Of a DNA stretch of 38,083 bases, positions 7,397 to 16,326 are shown piece after piece (within the stretch, counting starts at the first letter, position 1; each line of letters begins with the position of its first letter). Source of the stretch: Hyphomicrobiales bacterium (lineage in GTDB: Bacteria; Pseudomonadota; Alphaproteobacteria; Rhizobiales; JAJFHB01); assembly GCA_021775615.1 (NCBI GenBank), contig JAJFHL010000038.1:1-38083 (forward strand). The letters are read 5' to 3'. Below the pieces are notes generated by a model. The model worked only from the letters and a program-made list of their open reading frames with translations. It did not search any database and was not told where the DNA came from. A program made the position numbers and the translations under genes.

Positions 7397-8542
7397 TCAC
7401 AGGCCCATCTGCCGCACCGCAAGGTCGCGCATGATTTCCTCCGAACCGCCGCCGATGGCGATCACCTTGACCTCTCGGTAGATGCGCTCCACCGAGTTGC
7501 CGCGCAGGTAGCCGGCGCCGCCGAAAATCTGCATCGCCTCGCTGGCGCAGAACTCGAGCGCCTTGGTGGCGAAGAATTTGGCCTTGCAGATTTCCGCCAC
7601 CGGCATGTCGCCCTCGTTCACCTGCCAGCAGATCTGATTGAGGTAGGCTTCGGTGACATCGATGCGCGCCGACATGTCGGCGATCTTGTGACGGATCACC
7701 TGATGGCCGATGAGCGGCTGACCGAAGGTCTCGCGCTCCCGGGCCCAGGCGATGGAGTCGTCGAGACATACCTTCATCATGCCGAGCGCCACGGCAACGG
7801 CGCCGACTCGTTCCAGGTTGAAGTTTTCCATGATGGCGATGAACCCACGGTCTTCTTCGCCCATGAGGCATTCAGCCGGCACGCGGCAATCGTCGAAATG
7901 GAGTGCCGCCTGACTGGAGCACCACCATCCCATCTTGCGCTCGATCGCGGTGCGCGAGAATCCGGGGGCGTCGGCCTCGACGAAAAACAGGGATATGCCG
8001 GCGACGCCTTCTCCGCCGGTGCGCGCGCCGACAACGAAGTAGTCGGATTCCATGCCGCCGGTGATGAAAGTCTTGGTGCCGTTGATGATGAAGTGGTTGC
8101 CGTCGCGTGCGGCCCTGGTCTTGAGGTTCGCCACGTCCGACCCGCCGGAAGGTTCGGTGATGGCAAGGCTCGATCCCTTGCGGCCCGCGATCACTTCAGG
8201 CAGCACGCGGCGCTTGATATCCTCGGATGCGAGCCTGGCGATCGGATCGAGTGAGATGGTGCGGCCGCTCAAGCCGGCGAATACGCCGGTGGCGCCGCAC
8301 TTGGCGAACTCCTCGCCATAGGCGGCCCGCATGAAGCAGTCATCAAAGCCCAGTCCGCCGTATTTCTCGTCGATCCCGAAGCCGAACACGCCCAACGCAC
8401 CGGTCTTTTCGTGCAGTTCCCAGGGGAAATCGCCCGCCTCGTCCCACTCGTTGACATGGGGCCGGATCTCGACATCCACGAAATTCCGCAAGGTTTCACG
8501 GAACGCCGCACGCTGCTCGTTTTCAAACGGGTTCTTCATCAC
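7397..8542 (-). CDS. Acyl-CoA dehydrogenase (AtuD-like candidate)
   Basis: A 381-residue FAD-dependent acyl-CoA dehydrogenase of usual length. Visible hallmarks are the first family signature ITEPSGGSDVANLKTRA in the middle domain, and the C-terminal IFGGAGYLRGNSVERIYRE followed by VIAIGGGSEEIMRDL. The residue before GGS is not the glutamate that serves as base in medium-chain enzymes, so the base is probably elsewhere, as in the isovaleryl- or CaiA-like branches. Its ATG overlaps the tetR stop by 4 bp (ATGA), so the two are co-transcribed. Next to an AtuA/AtuC/AtuF-like operon it is a good candidate for the citronellyl-CoA-type dehydrogenation step; the exact substrate is inferred. Confidence 0.92.
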   Translation of the reverse strand: MMKNPFENEQRAAFRETLRNFVDVEIRPHVNEWDEAGDFPWELHEKTGALGVFGFGIDEKYGGLGFDDCFMRAAYGEEFAKCGATGVFAGLSGRTISLDPIARLASEDIKRRVLPEVIAGRKGSSLAITEPSGGSDVANLKTRAARDGNHFIINGTKTFITGGMESDYFVVGARTGGEGVAGISLFFVEADAPGFSRTAIERKMGWWCSSQAALHFDDCRVPAECLMGEEDRGFIAIMENFNLERVGAVAVALGMMKVCLDDSIAWARERETFGQPLIGHQVIRHKIADMSARIDVTEAYLNQICWQVNEGDMPVAEICKAKFFATKALEFCASEAMQIFGGAGYLRGNSVERIYREVKVIAIGGGSEEIMRDLAVRQMGL

Positions 8543-9174
8543 TCAACCTCGCGGGGGCGCATGTGAGGACCAATAATTTCGGCAAAGCGTTTCATGATTT
8601 TTGCGGTGTGGCCGGGCTTTGCGTCGAACCGTTCCTGCATGTGCAGCCCGCGCAGGAACACACGGCAGATGGTCCACAGGGTCGCAACATCCCCGTCATC
8701 GAGGTCGACCGATTCATAGAGGCGCACGACTTCGGCATTGAAACCGTCATTGTAGCGCGAAAGGCCCGGCGAAATGCGGGCATGGAGCCCCTTGTCGGTG
8801 CGCGCGGCGACCAGAATCTCGACCAGGGCGCGGCCTTCCTTGGTGTCGACCACGCGGGCCCAGAGCTTGAGCAGGTCCTTCTCGGCCGAGCTTGCTTTCA
8901 AGACGCCTGACTTGGGGCGCGCCGGTTGCAGCAGGCGCTCCACCGTCTCGACCATCATCTCCTCCTTGCTCGGGAAATGGTGGGTGAGGGCGCCGCGGGA
9001 AACGCCGGCGCGTGCCTGAACCCGTTTGATCGAGGTTTCCGCATAGCCGAATTCATCGAGGCAATCGACGACGGCGTCGCAGATCCGGTGCTTGGCGACT
9101 TCAGTCTGACGCTGCTTCTTGGTCTTCGCCGCCGGCACGTCTGCCCGGCTTGTTGCGGCCTCGTCCAAAACCAT
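8539..9174 (-). CDS. TetR family regulator (AtuR-like position)
   Basis: A 211-residue TetR-type regulator. The helix-turn-helix lies at about residues 25-75 (ICDAVVDCLDEFGYAETSIK, then ARAGVSRGALTHHFPSKEEM). The rest is an all-helical ligand domain. The frame stays open for hundreds of codons upstream against the AtuA-like gene, but the ATG at 9174 has a textbook GGAGGT site 8 bases before it. It is co-transcribed with the acyl-CoA dehydrogenase and divergent from the AtuA-like gene, with a near-perfect palindrome between them. In Pseudomonas, AtuR is a TetR repressor that binds inverted repeats in the atuA-atuR gap, so the arrangement is the same. The ligand is probably a pathway acyl-CoA. 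Confidence 0.92.
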   Translation of the reverse strand: MVLDEAATSRADVPAAKTKKQRQTEVAKHRICDAVVDCLDEFGYAETSIKRVQARAGVSRGALTHHFPSKEEMMVETVERLLQPARPKSGVLKASSAEKDLLKLWARVVDTKEGRALVEILVAARTDKGLHARISPGLSRYNDGFNAEVVRLYESVDLDDGDVATLWTICRVFLRGLHMQERFDAKPGHTAKIMKRFAEIIGPHMRPREVE

Positions 9175-9202
9175 GTTGCACCACCTCCAGTTCATGCGAT
9201 AT

Positions 9203-9224
9203 AAACAGAACGTTCGGTCTGTTT
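9203..9224. promoter_or_regulatory. TetR-type operator palindrome
   Basis: A 22-bp inverted repeat, AAACAGAACG-TT-CGGTCTGTTT, with one mismatch between its 10-bp arms. It lies 29 bp upstream of the tetR ATG and 34 bp upstream of the AtuA-like GTG start, so a bound repressor could control both directions. The AACAGACCGnnCGGTCTGTT style is common for TetR regulators of acyl-CoA metabolism. The repeat is seen directly; the identity of the protein that binds it is inferred from position. Confidence 0.75.
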
Positions 9225-9258
9225 CAAGAAAACTCTTGCGCTGGAGGCGGGTCACGCG

Positions 9259-11058
9259 GTGTCCGAAAAGACGATCAGGATTGGGGGCGCAAGCGGGTTC
9301 TGGGGCGATGCGTCCCTGGCCACGCCGCAGCTTCTGGGCGCCGGCGGCCTCGACTACATCGTCTATGACTATCTCGCCGAAATCACCATGTCGATCATGG
9401 CGCGGGCGCGGGCGAAGAGCCCGGAGGCGGGCTTTGCCAGCGACTTCGTCTACTCCGCACTGAAAGGCAGCCTGAAGGACATCGCCCGGCAGAAGGTCAG
9501 GGTGATCTCGAATGCCGGCGGGGTCAATCCGGGCGCCTGCGCCGATGCGGTGCGAACGCTGGTCGAAGACATGGGCCTCGATTTGAAGATCGCCATCGTC
9601 GAAGGCGATGATCTTCTGGCGCGGCGCGACAAGGTCGCGGCGGACGGCCACCGGGAAATGTTCTCCGGCGCACGTTTCCCGGAACCTGACACGGTTGCCA
9701 GCATGAACGCCTATCTCGGCGCCTTTCCGATTGCCAGGGCGCTGGATCAGGGAGCGGATATCGTGATCACCGGCCGCTGCGTCGACAGCGCGGTGACGCT
9801 TGGCGCCTGTATCCACGAATTCGGCTGGTCGCGCGACCAACTTGACGAACTGGCCGGTGGAAGCCTTGCCGGACATATTCTCGAATGCGGCCCGCAGGCC
9901 TGCGGCGGCAACTTCACCGACTGGGAGCAGGTCTCGGACACCATTGAGGATATCGGCTATCCGATCGCCGAAATCGCCGCCGACGGATCCTTCACCGTCA
10001 CCAAGCCGGACGGCTCCGGCGGTCTTGTCAGCGTCGGCACCGTGGCGGAGCAGATGCTTTACGAAATCGGCGATCCGCAGGCCTATCTGCTGCCGGATGT
10101 GGTCTGCGATTTCTCCCAAGTTGCGCTCGAACAGCAGGGCGAAAACCGGGTGTACGTGTCAGGCGCTACCGGCCGGCCGGCTCCCGACACCTACAAGGTC
10201 TGCATGACGCATCAGGACGGCTTTCGCGGCGGACACGCGTTTGCCTTCTACGGCATCGATGCCGACCGAAAGGCGCAGCGCTTCGCCGATGCCGCCATCG
10301 CGCGGGCGCGCGGCAAGCTGAGGGCAAAGAACAGCGCCGACTTCACCGAAACCAGCGTCGAGATCATCGGCGCTGAAAGCCAGTTCGGCTCGGCCCGGGA
10401 ACTCGAAACTGCGCGAGAGGTCTCCGTCAAGATCGCCGCGCGGCATCCGGACCCCAAGGCCATCGACATCTTGATGCGCGAGGCGACCGGACTCGCCCTC
10501 TCCTCGCCGCCGGGCCTCAGTGGATTTGCCGGCACACGGCCGAAAGCCTCTCCGGTGCTTCGGCTGTTTTCGTTTGAGTTGCCGAAGCAGGACGTGCAGA
10601 TTTCCGTTGCCATGAACGGAACCACCGAAGCTTTCGAAAATGCCGCCGGCCAGCCACTCGATAGTGCCGCCATTGAACGGCCGGACGTGCCGGAGCCGCA
10701 CTCGGATGAAGGAGAGTTGACCGAGGTGCCGCTGATCAAACTGGCCTGGGGCCGCAGCGGCGACAAAGGCGACAAAGCGAATATCGGCATCATCGCGCGC
10801 GATCCCGATTACCTCCCATTCATCTGGAACGCCCTGACCGAAGCCGTGGTTGCCGAACGGTTTGCCCATTTTCTCGAGGGCAAGGTCGAGCGCTTCTATC
10901 TGCCGGGTTCGAATGCGATCAACTTCGTGTTGCATGATGTGCTCGGCGGCGGCGGCGTGGCCAGCCTGAGGAATGACCCCCAGGGCAAGGGATACGCCCA
11001 GCTGCTGCTGACCCATCCGGTTTCCGTGCCGGCCAAGCTCGCGAGCGCGCTGCAATGA
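9259..11058 (+). CDS. atuA: AtuA-like acyclic terpene utilisation protein (DUF1446)
   Basis: A 599-residue protein. Residues about 5-450 match the DUF1446/AtuA family: IGGASGFWGDASLATPQLL, then DYIVYDYLAEITMSIMARA, RVISNAGGVNPGACADAVR and DIVITGRCVDSAVTLGACIHEFGW. The C-terminal about 110 residues (LIKLAWGRSGDKGDKANIGI through a glycine-rich loop DVLGGGGVASLRND) form the small AtuA-like C-terminal domain, here fused as in Pseudomonas AtuA. The biochemical role of AtuA is not established; it is required for citronellol growth in Pseudomonas. The start is a GTG at 9259 with GGAGG 11 bases upstream. It is the first gene of a long operon and its stop overlaps the next ATG by 4 bp. Confidence 0.88.
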   Translation: MSEKTIRIGGASGFWGDASLATPQLLGAGGLDYIVYDYLAEITMSIMARARAKSPEAGFASDFVYSALKGSLKDIARQKVRVISNAGGVNPGACADAVRTLVEDMGLDLKIAIVEGDDLLARRDKVAADGHREMFSGARFPEPDTVASMNAYLGAFPIARALDQGADIVITGRCVDSAVTLGACIHEFGWSRDQLDELAGGSLAGHILECGPQACGGNFTDWEQVSDTIEDIGYPIAEIAADGSFTVTKPDGSGGLVSVGTVAEQMLYEIGDPQAYLLPDVVCDFSQVALEQQGENRVYVSGATGRPAPDTYKVCMTHQDGFRGGHAFAFYGIDADRKAQRFADAAIARARGKLRAKNSADFTETSVEIIGAESQFGSARELETAREVSVKIAARHPDPKAIDILMREATGLALSSPPGLSGFAGTRPKASPVLRLFSFELPKQDVQISVAMNGTTEAFENAAGQPLDSAAIERPDVPEPHSDEGELTEVPLIKLAWGRSGDKGDKANIGIIARDPDYLPFIWNALTEAVVAERFAHFLEGKVERFYLPGSNAINFVLHDVLGGGGVASLRNDPQGKGYAQLLLTHPVSVPAKLASALQ

Positions 11059-12677
11059 GCCGGTTTGCATCGACACTGGACACCGGATCCGACGCCTTTG
11101 CGGCGAACCGGCAGGGCATGCTTGCGCTTGTGGACAGGTTGCGCGCGGTGGAAGGCCGGGCCGCGGCCCTGTCCGAAAAGCGCCGCGACCGCTTCGAAGA
11201 ACGCGGCCAGCTGACGCCGCGCGAGCGCCTGGCGCGGCTGCTCGATCCGGGTATGCCGTTTGTCGAGCTCTATAATCTCGCGACCTATCTGGTGGACGAG
11301 CCCGACCCGGAGAAAAGCATTCCCGGGGCCAATATGATCACCGGCATCGGCTTCGTGAGCGGCGTCCGGTGCCTGGTGTTCGTCGACGACAGCGGCATCG
11401 AGGCCGGCGCGATGACCGAGAAGTCGGTCGAGAAGGGGAACGGCTGCCTCAAGATGGCGCTGCGGCAGAAGCTGCCCTTCGTCCATCTGGTGGAAAGCGC
11501 CGGGGCCAACCTGATGAAGTACACGGTGGAGCTCTGGGCGCATGGCGGCGGCCTGTTCCATGGCCTTGCCAAGCTGAGCGCCGCCGGCATCCCGACCATC
11601 ACCGTACTGCACGGTCTTTCGACCGCGGGCGGCGCCTACCATCCGGGCATGAGCGACTATGTCATCGGGGTGAAGAACAATGGCATGGCGGCACTCGGCG
11701 GGGCGGCGCTGGTGCGCGCGGCGACCGGCGAAGTCGCCGACGACCGGGATCTCGGCGGCACCGAAATGCATGCCTCGGTCACCGGTCTCGTCGAATACCT
11801 GGCGGAGGACGACGCCCATGGCATCGATCTCGCCCGTGACCTGATCGACCGGCTCGACTGGAACGCCCGTTGCCAGGTGCCGGCGCGCGGGGGCCATGAC
11901 GAACCGGCCGCATCCCCCGACGAGATCGCCGGTCTGGTGCCGGTCGACTACAGAACCCCTTACGACGTGCGCGAACTGGCCGCCCGCCTCGCCGACGGTT
12001 CCGACATCAGTGAATTCAAGCCGCGCTACGGTCTTTCCACCGTCTGCATGCACGCCAGGGTTTTCGGCCATCCCTGCGGCATCATCGGCAACAACGGCCC
12101 ATTCGATCCGGATGGGGCGACCAAGGCCGGCCAGTTCTTCCAGCTCTGCGATGCCGCAAACATCCCACTGGTTTTTCTCAACAACACCACCGGCTACATG
12201 GTCGGCACCGAATATGAGCGCGCCGGAATGATCAAGCACGGCTCGAAGATGATCCAGGCCGTCTCCAATGTGCGGGTGCCGAAGATCACGTTCTATATCG
12301 GCGCCAGCTTCGGAGCCGGAAACTACGGCATGTGCGGCTATTCCTACGAACCGGACTTTCTGTTCACCTGGCCCAACGCCCAGACCGGGGTAATGGGCGG
12401 CGAGCAGGCGGCGAAAACAATGGAACAGGTGATGACCAACGCCGCCCAGCGCCGTGGCCAGGAGGTCGATGAGGCGGCGATGAAGGCGCAGATGCAGGCC
12501 ATCGCCGACCATTTCGATCGCCAACACAGCGCCTTCTACACCTCCGGTCACATGCTCGACCACGGCATGATCGACCCGCGCGATACCCGAAAGGTTCTGG
12601 GGTTCTGCCTGGAAACCTGCCGCGAGGCGCGCCACCGCACATTGCTGCCGAACAGTTTCGGCGTGGCGCGCATGTAA
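11055..12677 (+). CDS. atuC: Acyl-CoA carboxylase beta (carboxyltransferase) subunit, geranyl-CoA carboxylase-like
   Basis: A 540-residue carboxyltransferase subunit. N-terminal RGQLTPRERLARLLDPG is typical. The first crotonase-like half has VESAGANL and HGLSTAGGAYHPGMSDY, then AATGEVADDRDLGGTEMH. The second half has LVFLNNTTGYMVGTEYERAGMIKHGSKM and GASFGAGNYGMCG. It would transfer the carboxyl group from biotin to a 3-methyl-branched enoyl-CoA. Co-occurrence with the AtuA-like gene favours geranyl-CoA over 3-methylcrotonyl-CoA. Structural work on the Pseudomonas enzyme attributes the difference largely to a Phe (methylcrotonyl type) versus Gly (geranyl type) in the active site, which needs an alignment to read here. 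It partners with the biotin subunit at 13503. Confidence 0.85.
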   Translation: MSRFASTLDTGSDAFAANRQGMLALVDRLRAVEGRAAALSEKRRDRFEERGQLTPRERLARLLDPGMPFVELYNLATYLVDEPDPEKSIPGANMITGIGFVSGVRCLVFVDDSGIEAGAMTEKSVEKGNGCLKMALRQKLPFVHLVESAGANLMKYTVELWAHGGGLFHGLAKLSAAGIPTITVLHGLSTAGGAYHPGMSDYVIGVKNNGMAALGGAALVRAATGEVADDRDLGGTEMHASVTGLVEYLAEDDAHGIDLARDLIDRLDWNARCQVPARGGHDEPAASPDEIAGLVPVDYRTPYDVRELAARLADGSDISEFKPRYGLSTVCMHARVFGHPCGIIGNNGPFDPDGATKAGQFFQLCDAANIPLVFLNNTTGYMVGTEYERAGMIKHGSKMIQAVSNVRVPKITFYIGASFGAGNYGMCGYSYEPDFLFTWPNAQTGVMGGEQAAKTMEQVMTNAAQRRGQEVDEAAMKAQMQAIADHFDRQHSAFYTSGHMLDHGMIDPRDTRKVLGFCLETCREARHRTLLPNSFGVARM

Positions 12678-12693
12678 TGGGACGCTTGGATCC

Positions 12694-13506
12694 ATGACAG
12701 ACCTTCCCGACACGCAATTCATCGAGCTCGACCGCGATGGCGGCTGGCTCACCATCTGGCTCAATCGCCCGGAAGTACGCAACGCACTCTCGAACGAGAT
12801 GATCGCGGAACTGACCGCGGTGCTGGCGGCGGTGCGCGACAACCGCGAGATCAGGGGCATCACCCTGCGCGGCCGGGGCGGCGTGTTCTGCGCCGGTGGC
12901 GACCTGAAGGCGTTCCAGTCGGTGTTTCAGGGCGAGATGCACAACGAGACGGATGTCGCGGCGGCAAACCGCAAGGCGGGCGAACTGTTCGTGGTTCTTG
13001 AAACCATGCCCCAGGTGGTGGTGATGCTGATCGAAGGCGCCGCCATGGCCGGCGGGCTCGGCATGGCCTGCACCGGCGACGTGGTGGCGGTCACCAAGGA
13101 TGCCAAATTCGCGCTCACCGAAACCACCCTCGGCATTCCGCCGGCGCAGATTGCGCCATTCGTGGTGCGCCGGTTCGGACTCAAGACGGCGCGCCGGCTG
13201 ATGCTGACCGCGGCCCGGTTCACCGGTGCGGAAGCGCAACAGTTCGGCCTCGCCGATTTTGTTGTCGACGATGCCGCCGGCCTGGACGAGGTTGAGCTGA
13301 CCATCCGCAAAGGCGTCCTGCGCTGCGCGCCGGGCGCCAATGCGGTAACCAAGGACATCGTGCTGTCGGTCGAGCGCCTCGGGCGCGAGGAGATGCTCGA
13401 CAAGGCAGCTTCGGGTTTTGCCGGTTGCATGCTGTCGGAAGAAGGGCTTGAAGGCATCGCCGCCTTCTTCGAAAAGCGCAATGCCCGGTGGGTGCCGACT
13501 GAATGA
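12694..13506 (+). CDS. atuE: Enoyl-CoA hydratase, isohexenylglutaconyl-CoA hydratase-like
   Basis: A 270-residue crotonase. The first oxyanion-hole segment is GVFCAGGDLKAFQ, the second is EGAAMAGGLGMACTGDV, and the conserved ALTETTLGIPPAQIAPF block follows. In the Atu and Liu pathways the corresponding enzyme hydrates the carboxylated CoA product (isohexenylglutaconyl-CoA or methylglutaconyl-CoA). It sits between the two carboxylase subunits, which is the usual order (beta, hydratase, alpha). The ATG at 12694 is 16 bp after the previous stop, and its stop overlaps the next ATG by 4 bp. Substrate choice between Atu and Liu type is inferred from the AtuA-like neighbour. Confidence 0.88.
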   Translation: MTDLPDTQFIELDRDGGWLTIWLNRPEVRNALSNEMIAELTAVLAAVRDNREIRGITLRGRGGVFCAGGDLKAFQSVFQGEMHNETDVAAANRKAGELFVVLETMPQVVVMLIEGAAMAGGLGMACTGDVVAVTKDAKFALTETTLGIPPAQIAPFVVRRFGLKTARRLMLTAARFTGAEAQQFGLADFVVDDAAGLDEVELTIRKGVLRCAPGANAVTKDIVLSVERLGREEMLDKAASGFAGCMLSEEGLEGIAAFFEKRNARWVPTE

Positions 13507-15491
13507 GCGCATTCTCAAGCATTCTGGTCGCCAATCGCGGCGAGATCGCGCTTCGGGTGATGCGCACGGCGAGGGCTCTGGCCTACCGCACGATCGCGGT
13601 CTACTCGGAGGCCGATGCGCAGGCGCCACATGTGCGTTTCGCCGATGACGCGGTACCGATCGGCCCGGCGCCGGTGGCGCAGTCCTATCTGGCGATCGAA
13701 CGGGTGCTGGAGGCGGCGAAGGCGAGCGGCGCCGAGGCGGTGCATCCGGGCTACGGCTTCCTGTCGGAAAACGCCGCCTTTGCCCGCGCCTGCGGAGATG
13801 CCGGCCTGACGTTCATCGGCCCCCATGCGGACGCGATCGAGCTCATGGGCAACAAGGCCGAGGCCAAGCGCCGGATGATCGCGGCGGGGGTTCCCTGTGT
13901 GCCGGGGTACCAGGGCGAGGACCAGTCGGACGCGGCCTTCGCTTCGGCGGCGCGGGACATCGGTTTTCCGGTCATGATCAAGGCGGCGGCCGGCGGCGGC
14001 GGCCGTGGCATGCGGCTGGTCAACGCGCCGGAAGATCTGGAGCAGGGCCTGCAGCGGGCGCGCCGCGAAGCCGTCAATGCATTCGGTTCGGACGAGCTGA
14101 TCCTGGAAAAGGCCATCGTCAGACCGCGGCATGTGGAGGTTCAGGTCTTCGGCGACCGGTACGGAAGCATCGTTCATATGGGCGAGCGCGACTGTTCGAT
14201 CCAGCGGCGCCATCAAAAAGTGATCGAGGAGGCGCCCTCACCCGCCGTGAGCCCGGAACTTCGCGAGCGCATGGGCGCCACCGCGGCGGAGGCGGCCCGG
14301 TCCATTGATTATGACAATGCGGGGACCGTCGAATTCCTGCTGGGCGACGACGACGCCTTCTACTTCCTGGAAATGAACACCCGGCTCCAGGTCGAACATC
14401 CGGTGACGGAAATGGTGACCGGCCACGATCTCGTCGCCCTGCAGATCGCGGTGTCCCAGGGCGAACCGCTCGGGCTTGCGCAAAGCGACATGGACGTCTA
14501 CGGCCATGCCATCGAAGCACGGCTCTACGCGGAAGACCCGGCGAACGGCTTCCTGCCAGCCACCGGTAAGGTCGAGCTATGGCGCGAACCGCCAGGCGAG
14601 CACGTGCGCACCGATGCAGGGCTCGAAACGGGACAGGAGATCTCGCCGTTCTACGATCCGATGCTGGCCAAGATTGTCGCCTGGGGCGAGACCCGCGACC
14701 AGGCCCGGCGGCGGCTGCTTTCGGCGTTGAACCAGACCGTGCTCTTCGGGCCGGCAAACAACCGGGCCTTTCTGGCGCGCACCCTGGAGACGGAGACCTT
14801 TGCGAAAGGCGCCGCCACCACCGCCTTCATCGAAGAAGAGTTTGGCGCCGAAGGCATGGCCATGGCTCCACCGACGGTGGCGCACGCGGCTGTGGCCTGT
14901 GTCCTGCAGTATTGCGCCGAATGCGATGCGGCGCTTGCCGCCAGTGTTGGCGTATCGCCGGGGCTGCTGAACTGGAGCAGCGCCGGCGCACTTCATACGC
15001 GCTACCTCCTGACCGAGGGGGAAATCAGCTTCGATCTGACGGTTTCACCGACCGCCGATGGTAGCTACCGGGTCTCCCATGCGGACGGAGCGCTCGACAT
15101 CAAGGTTTCCGATCGAACGACCGGTGCGAAGGTGGTCCGTGTCGACGGCCGGCAGATGCGCGTTAACGGATTTGCGGCCGCCGCCCGCAACCGGTATCTC
15201 TCTGTCGACGGCGACAGCTTCGCATTCCAGCGGGCGGCCAGCGGCGCGTCGGCGGAGGCGGACGCAGCGGACGGCAGCCGGGTCATTGCGCCGATGCACG
15301 GCAATCTTATCGAAGTGCTGGTGGCCTCCGGAGCGGCGGTTTCGAAGGGCACCAGGCTGGCGGTTCTGGAGGCGATGAAAATGCAGCATGAAATCGTCTC
15401 GAAGATTGATGGTATTGTTTCCCAGACGCATTGCGAACCGGGTGCGCAGGTCGCCGCGGGCGATCTGCTTTTCGCCATCGACGCAACCTGA
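13503..15491 (+). CDS. atuF: Acyl-CoA carboxylase alpha subunit (biotin carboxylase + BCCP)
   Basis: A 662-residue biotin-containing subunit. Biotin carboxylase spans about 1-450: ILVANRGEIALRVMRTA, HPGYGFLSENAAFARAC, the glycine loop KAAAGGGGRGMRLV, and EMNTRLQVEHPVTEM. A linker or BT-type domain follows, and the biotin carboxyl carrier domain is at the C-terminus with the site LEAMKMQHEIV, where the biotinylated lysine is residue 626. It uses ATP and bicarbonate to carboxylate biotin for the beta subunit at 11055. Length and order fit geranyl-CoA or methylcrotonyl-CoA carboxylase alpha subunits. The gene begins inside the stop of the hydratase gene (ATGA). Confidence 0.92.
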   Translation: MSAFSSILVANRGEIALRVMRTARALAYRTIAVYSEADAQAPHVRFADDAVPIGPAPVAQSYLAIERVLEAAKASGAEAVHPGYGFLSENAAFARACGDAGLTFIGPHADAIELMGNKAEAKRRMIAAGVPCVPGYQGEDQSDAAFASAARDIGFPVMIKAAAGGGGRGMRLVNAPEDLEQGLQRARREAVNAFGSDELILEKAIVRPRHVEVQVFGDRYGSIVHMGERDCSIQRRHQKVIEEAPSPAVSPELRERMGATAAEAARSIDYDNAGTVEFLLGDDDAFYFLEMNTRLQVEHPVTEMVTGHDLVALQIAVSQGEPLGLAQSDMDVYGHAIEARLYAEDPANGFLPATGKVELWREPPGEHVRTDAGLETGQEISPFYDPMLAKIVAWGETRDQARRRLLSALNQTVLFGPANNRAFLARTLETETFAKGAATTAFIEEEFGAEGMAMAPPTVAHAAVACVLQYCAECDAALAASVGVSPGLLNWSSAGALHTRYLLTEGEISFDLTVSPTADGSYRVSHADGALDIKVSDRTTGAKVVRVDGRQMRVNGFAAAARNRYLSVDGDSFAFQRAASGASAEADAADGSRVIAPMHGNLIEVLVASGAAVSKGTRLAVLEAMKMQHEIVSKIDGIVSQTHCEPGAQVAAGDLLFAIDAT

Positions 15492-15515
15492 CGGGTCAAT
15501 CAGGGAGAAGGCCAA

Positions 15516-16316
15516 GTGCAGCAGGCGCAGGATTTTCTTGATGAGTCTCTTGGTTTGGCGGGCATCCTCGAGCCGTTGAGCGATGCCGACTTTGCCCGTG
15601 AAACCCTCTTCAAGGGCTGGACCATCGAAGACGTCATCGGCCATCTCTATATGTTCAATCACGCGGCCAACCTGACGGTCGAGAACGGCGATGACTTCGC
15701 AGCGTTCTTCGCGCCGATCGGCGCCCAGATGAAAGCCGGGAAATCGCTTCTGGAAATACAGCACGGCTGGCTCGGTGGCCTCGGCGGGCGCGAGCTCTTC
15801 GACCTGTGGCATCTGGGGTGCGAGAACACAGCGGCGAGCTATGCGAAGGCTGATCCAAAGTTACGGGTCAGATGGGCAGGGCCGGACATGAGCGCCCGGT
15901 CGAGCATCACAGCGCGCCAGATGGAGACCTGGGCGCATGGCCAGGAGGTCTTCGACGTGCTGGGCCAGATCCGCGAAGACGGCGACCGGATCCGGAACAT
16001 CGCCCATCTCGGGGTCACGACATTCGGCTGGACCTTCACCAACCGCGGCGAAGAGGTGCCGGACCCGGCGCCTTATGTGGTCCTGACATCGCCTTCAGGT
16101 GCTCTTTGGGAGTGGAACGAACCCCAGGACGGCAACCGGGTAGACGGCACAGCGACCGAGTTCTGCCAGGTGGCGGCCCAGGTGCGCAACGTCGCGGATA
16201 CTTCGCTCACCGTAACAGGTGACACGGCGAGCCGTTGGATGGCGGTCGCCCAGTGTTTCGCCGGTCCTCCCGAGACGCCGCCGGCCCCCGGCGCGCGCCA
16301 CATATCAACCACCTGA
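15516..16316 (+). CDS. TIGR03084-like (DinB/maleylpyruvate isomerase-type) protein
   Basis: A 266-residue protein with a GTG start at 15516 preceded by GGGAGAAGG. The N-terminal helical part has the metal-site-like pattern WTIEDVIGHLYMFNH and later ARQMETWAHGQEVFD, as in the DinB/mycothiol-dependent maleylpyruvate isomerase fold. The C-terminal part (FGWTFTNRGEEVPDPAPYVV onward) resembles the SCP2-like domain of such proteins. Members annotated TIGR03084 occur in acyl-CoA degradation clusters, but I know of no assigned reaction. It follows the carboxylase alpha gene by 24 bp and precedes a crotonase by 10 bp, so it is part of the same operon and probably acts on a pathway intermediate. Confidence 0.75.
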   Translation: MQQAQDFLDESLGLAGILEPLSDADFARETLFKGWTIEDVIGHLYMFNHAANLTVENGDDFAAFFAPIGAQMKAGKSLLEIQHGWLGGLGGRELFDLWHLGCENTAASYAKADPKLRVRWAGPDMSARSSITARQMETWAHGQEVFDVLGQIREDGDRIRNIAHLGVTTFGWTFTNRGEEVPDPAPYVVLTSPSGALWEWNEPQDGNRVDGTATEFCQVAAQVRNVADTSLTVTGDTASRWMAVAQCFAGPPETPPAPGARHISTT

Positions 16317-16326
16317 GGGGAACGCC

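Noticed and set aside
9175-10119. N-terminal extension of the TetR frame across the AtuA-like gene
   Set aside because: The extension overlaps a well-supported gene on the other strand, looks non-coding, and the GGAGGT site fixes the start at 9174.
10896-12863. A 655-codon minus-strand open frame opposite the carboxylase beta subunit
   Set aside because: It has no recognisable motif and lies against a gene with all carboxyltransferase marks; high G+C keeps the reverse frame open.
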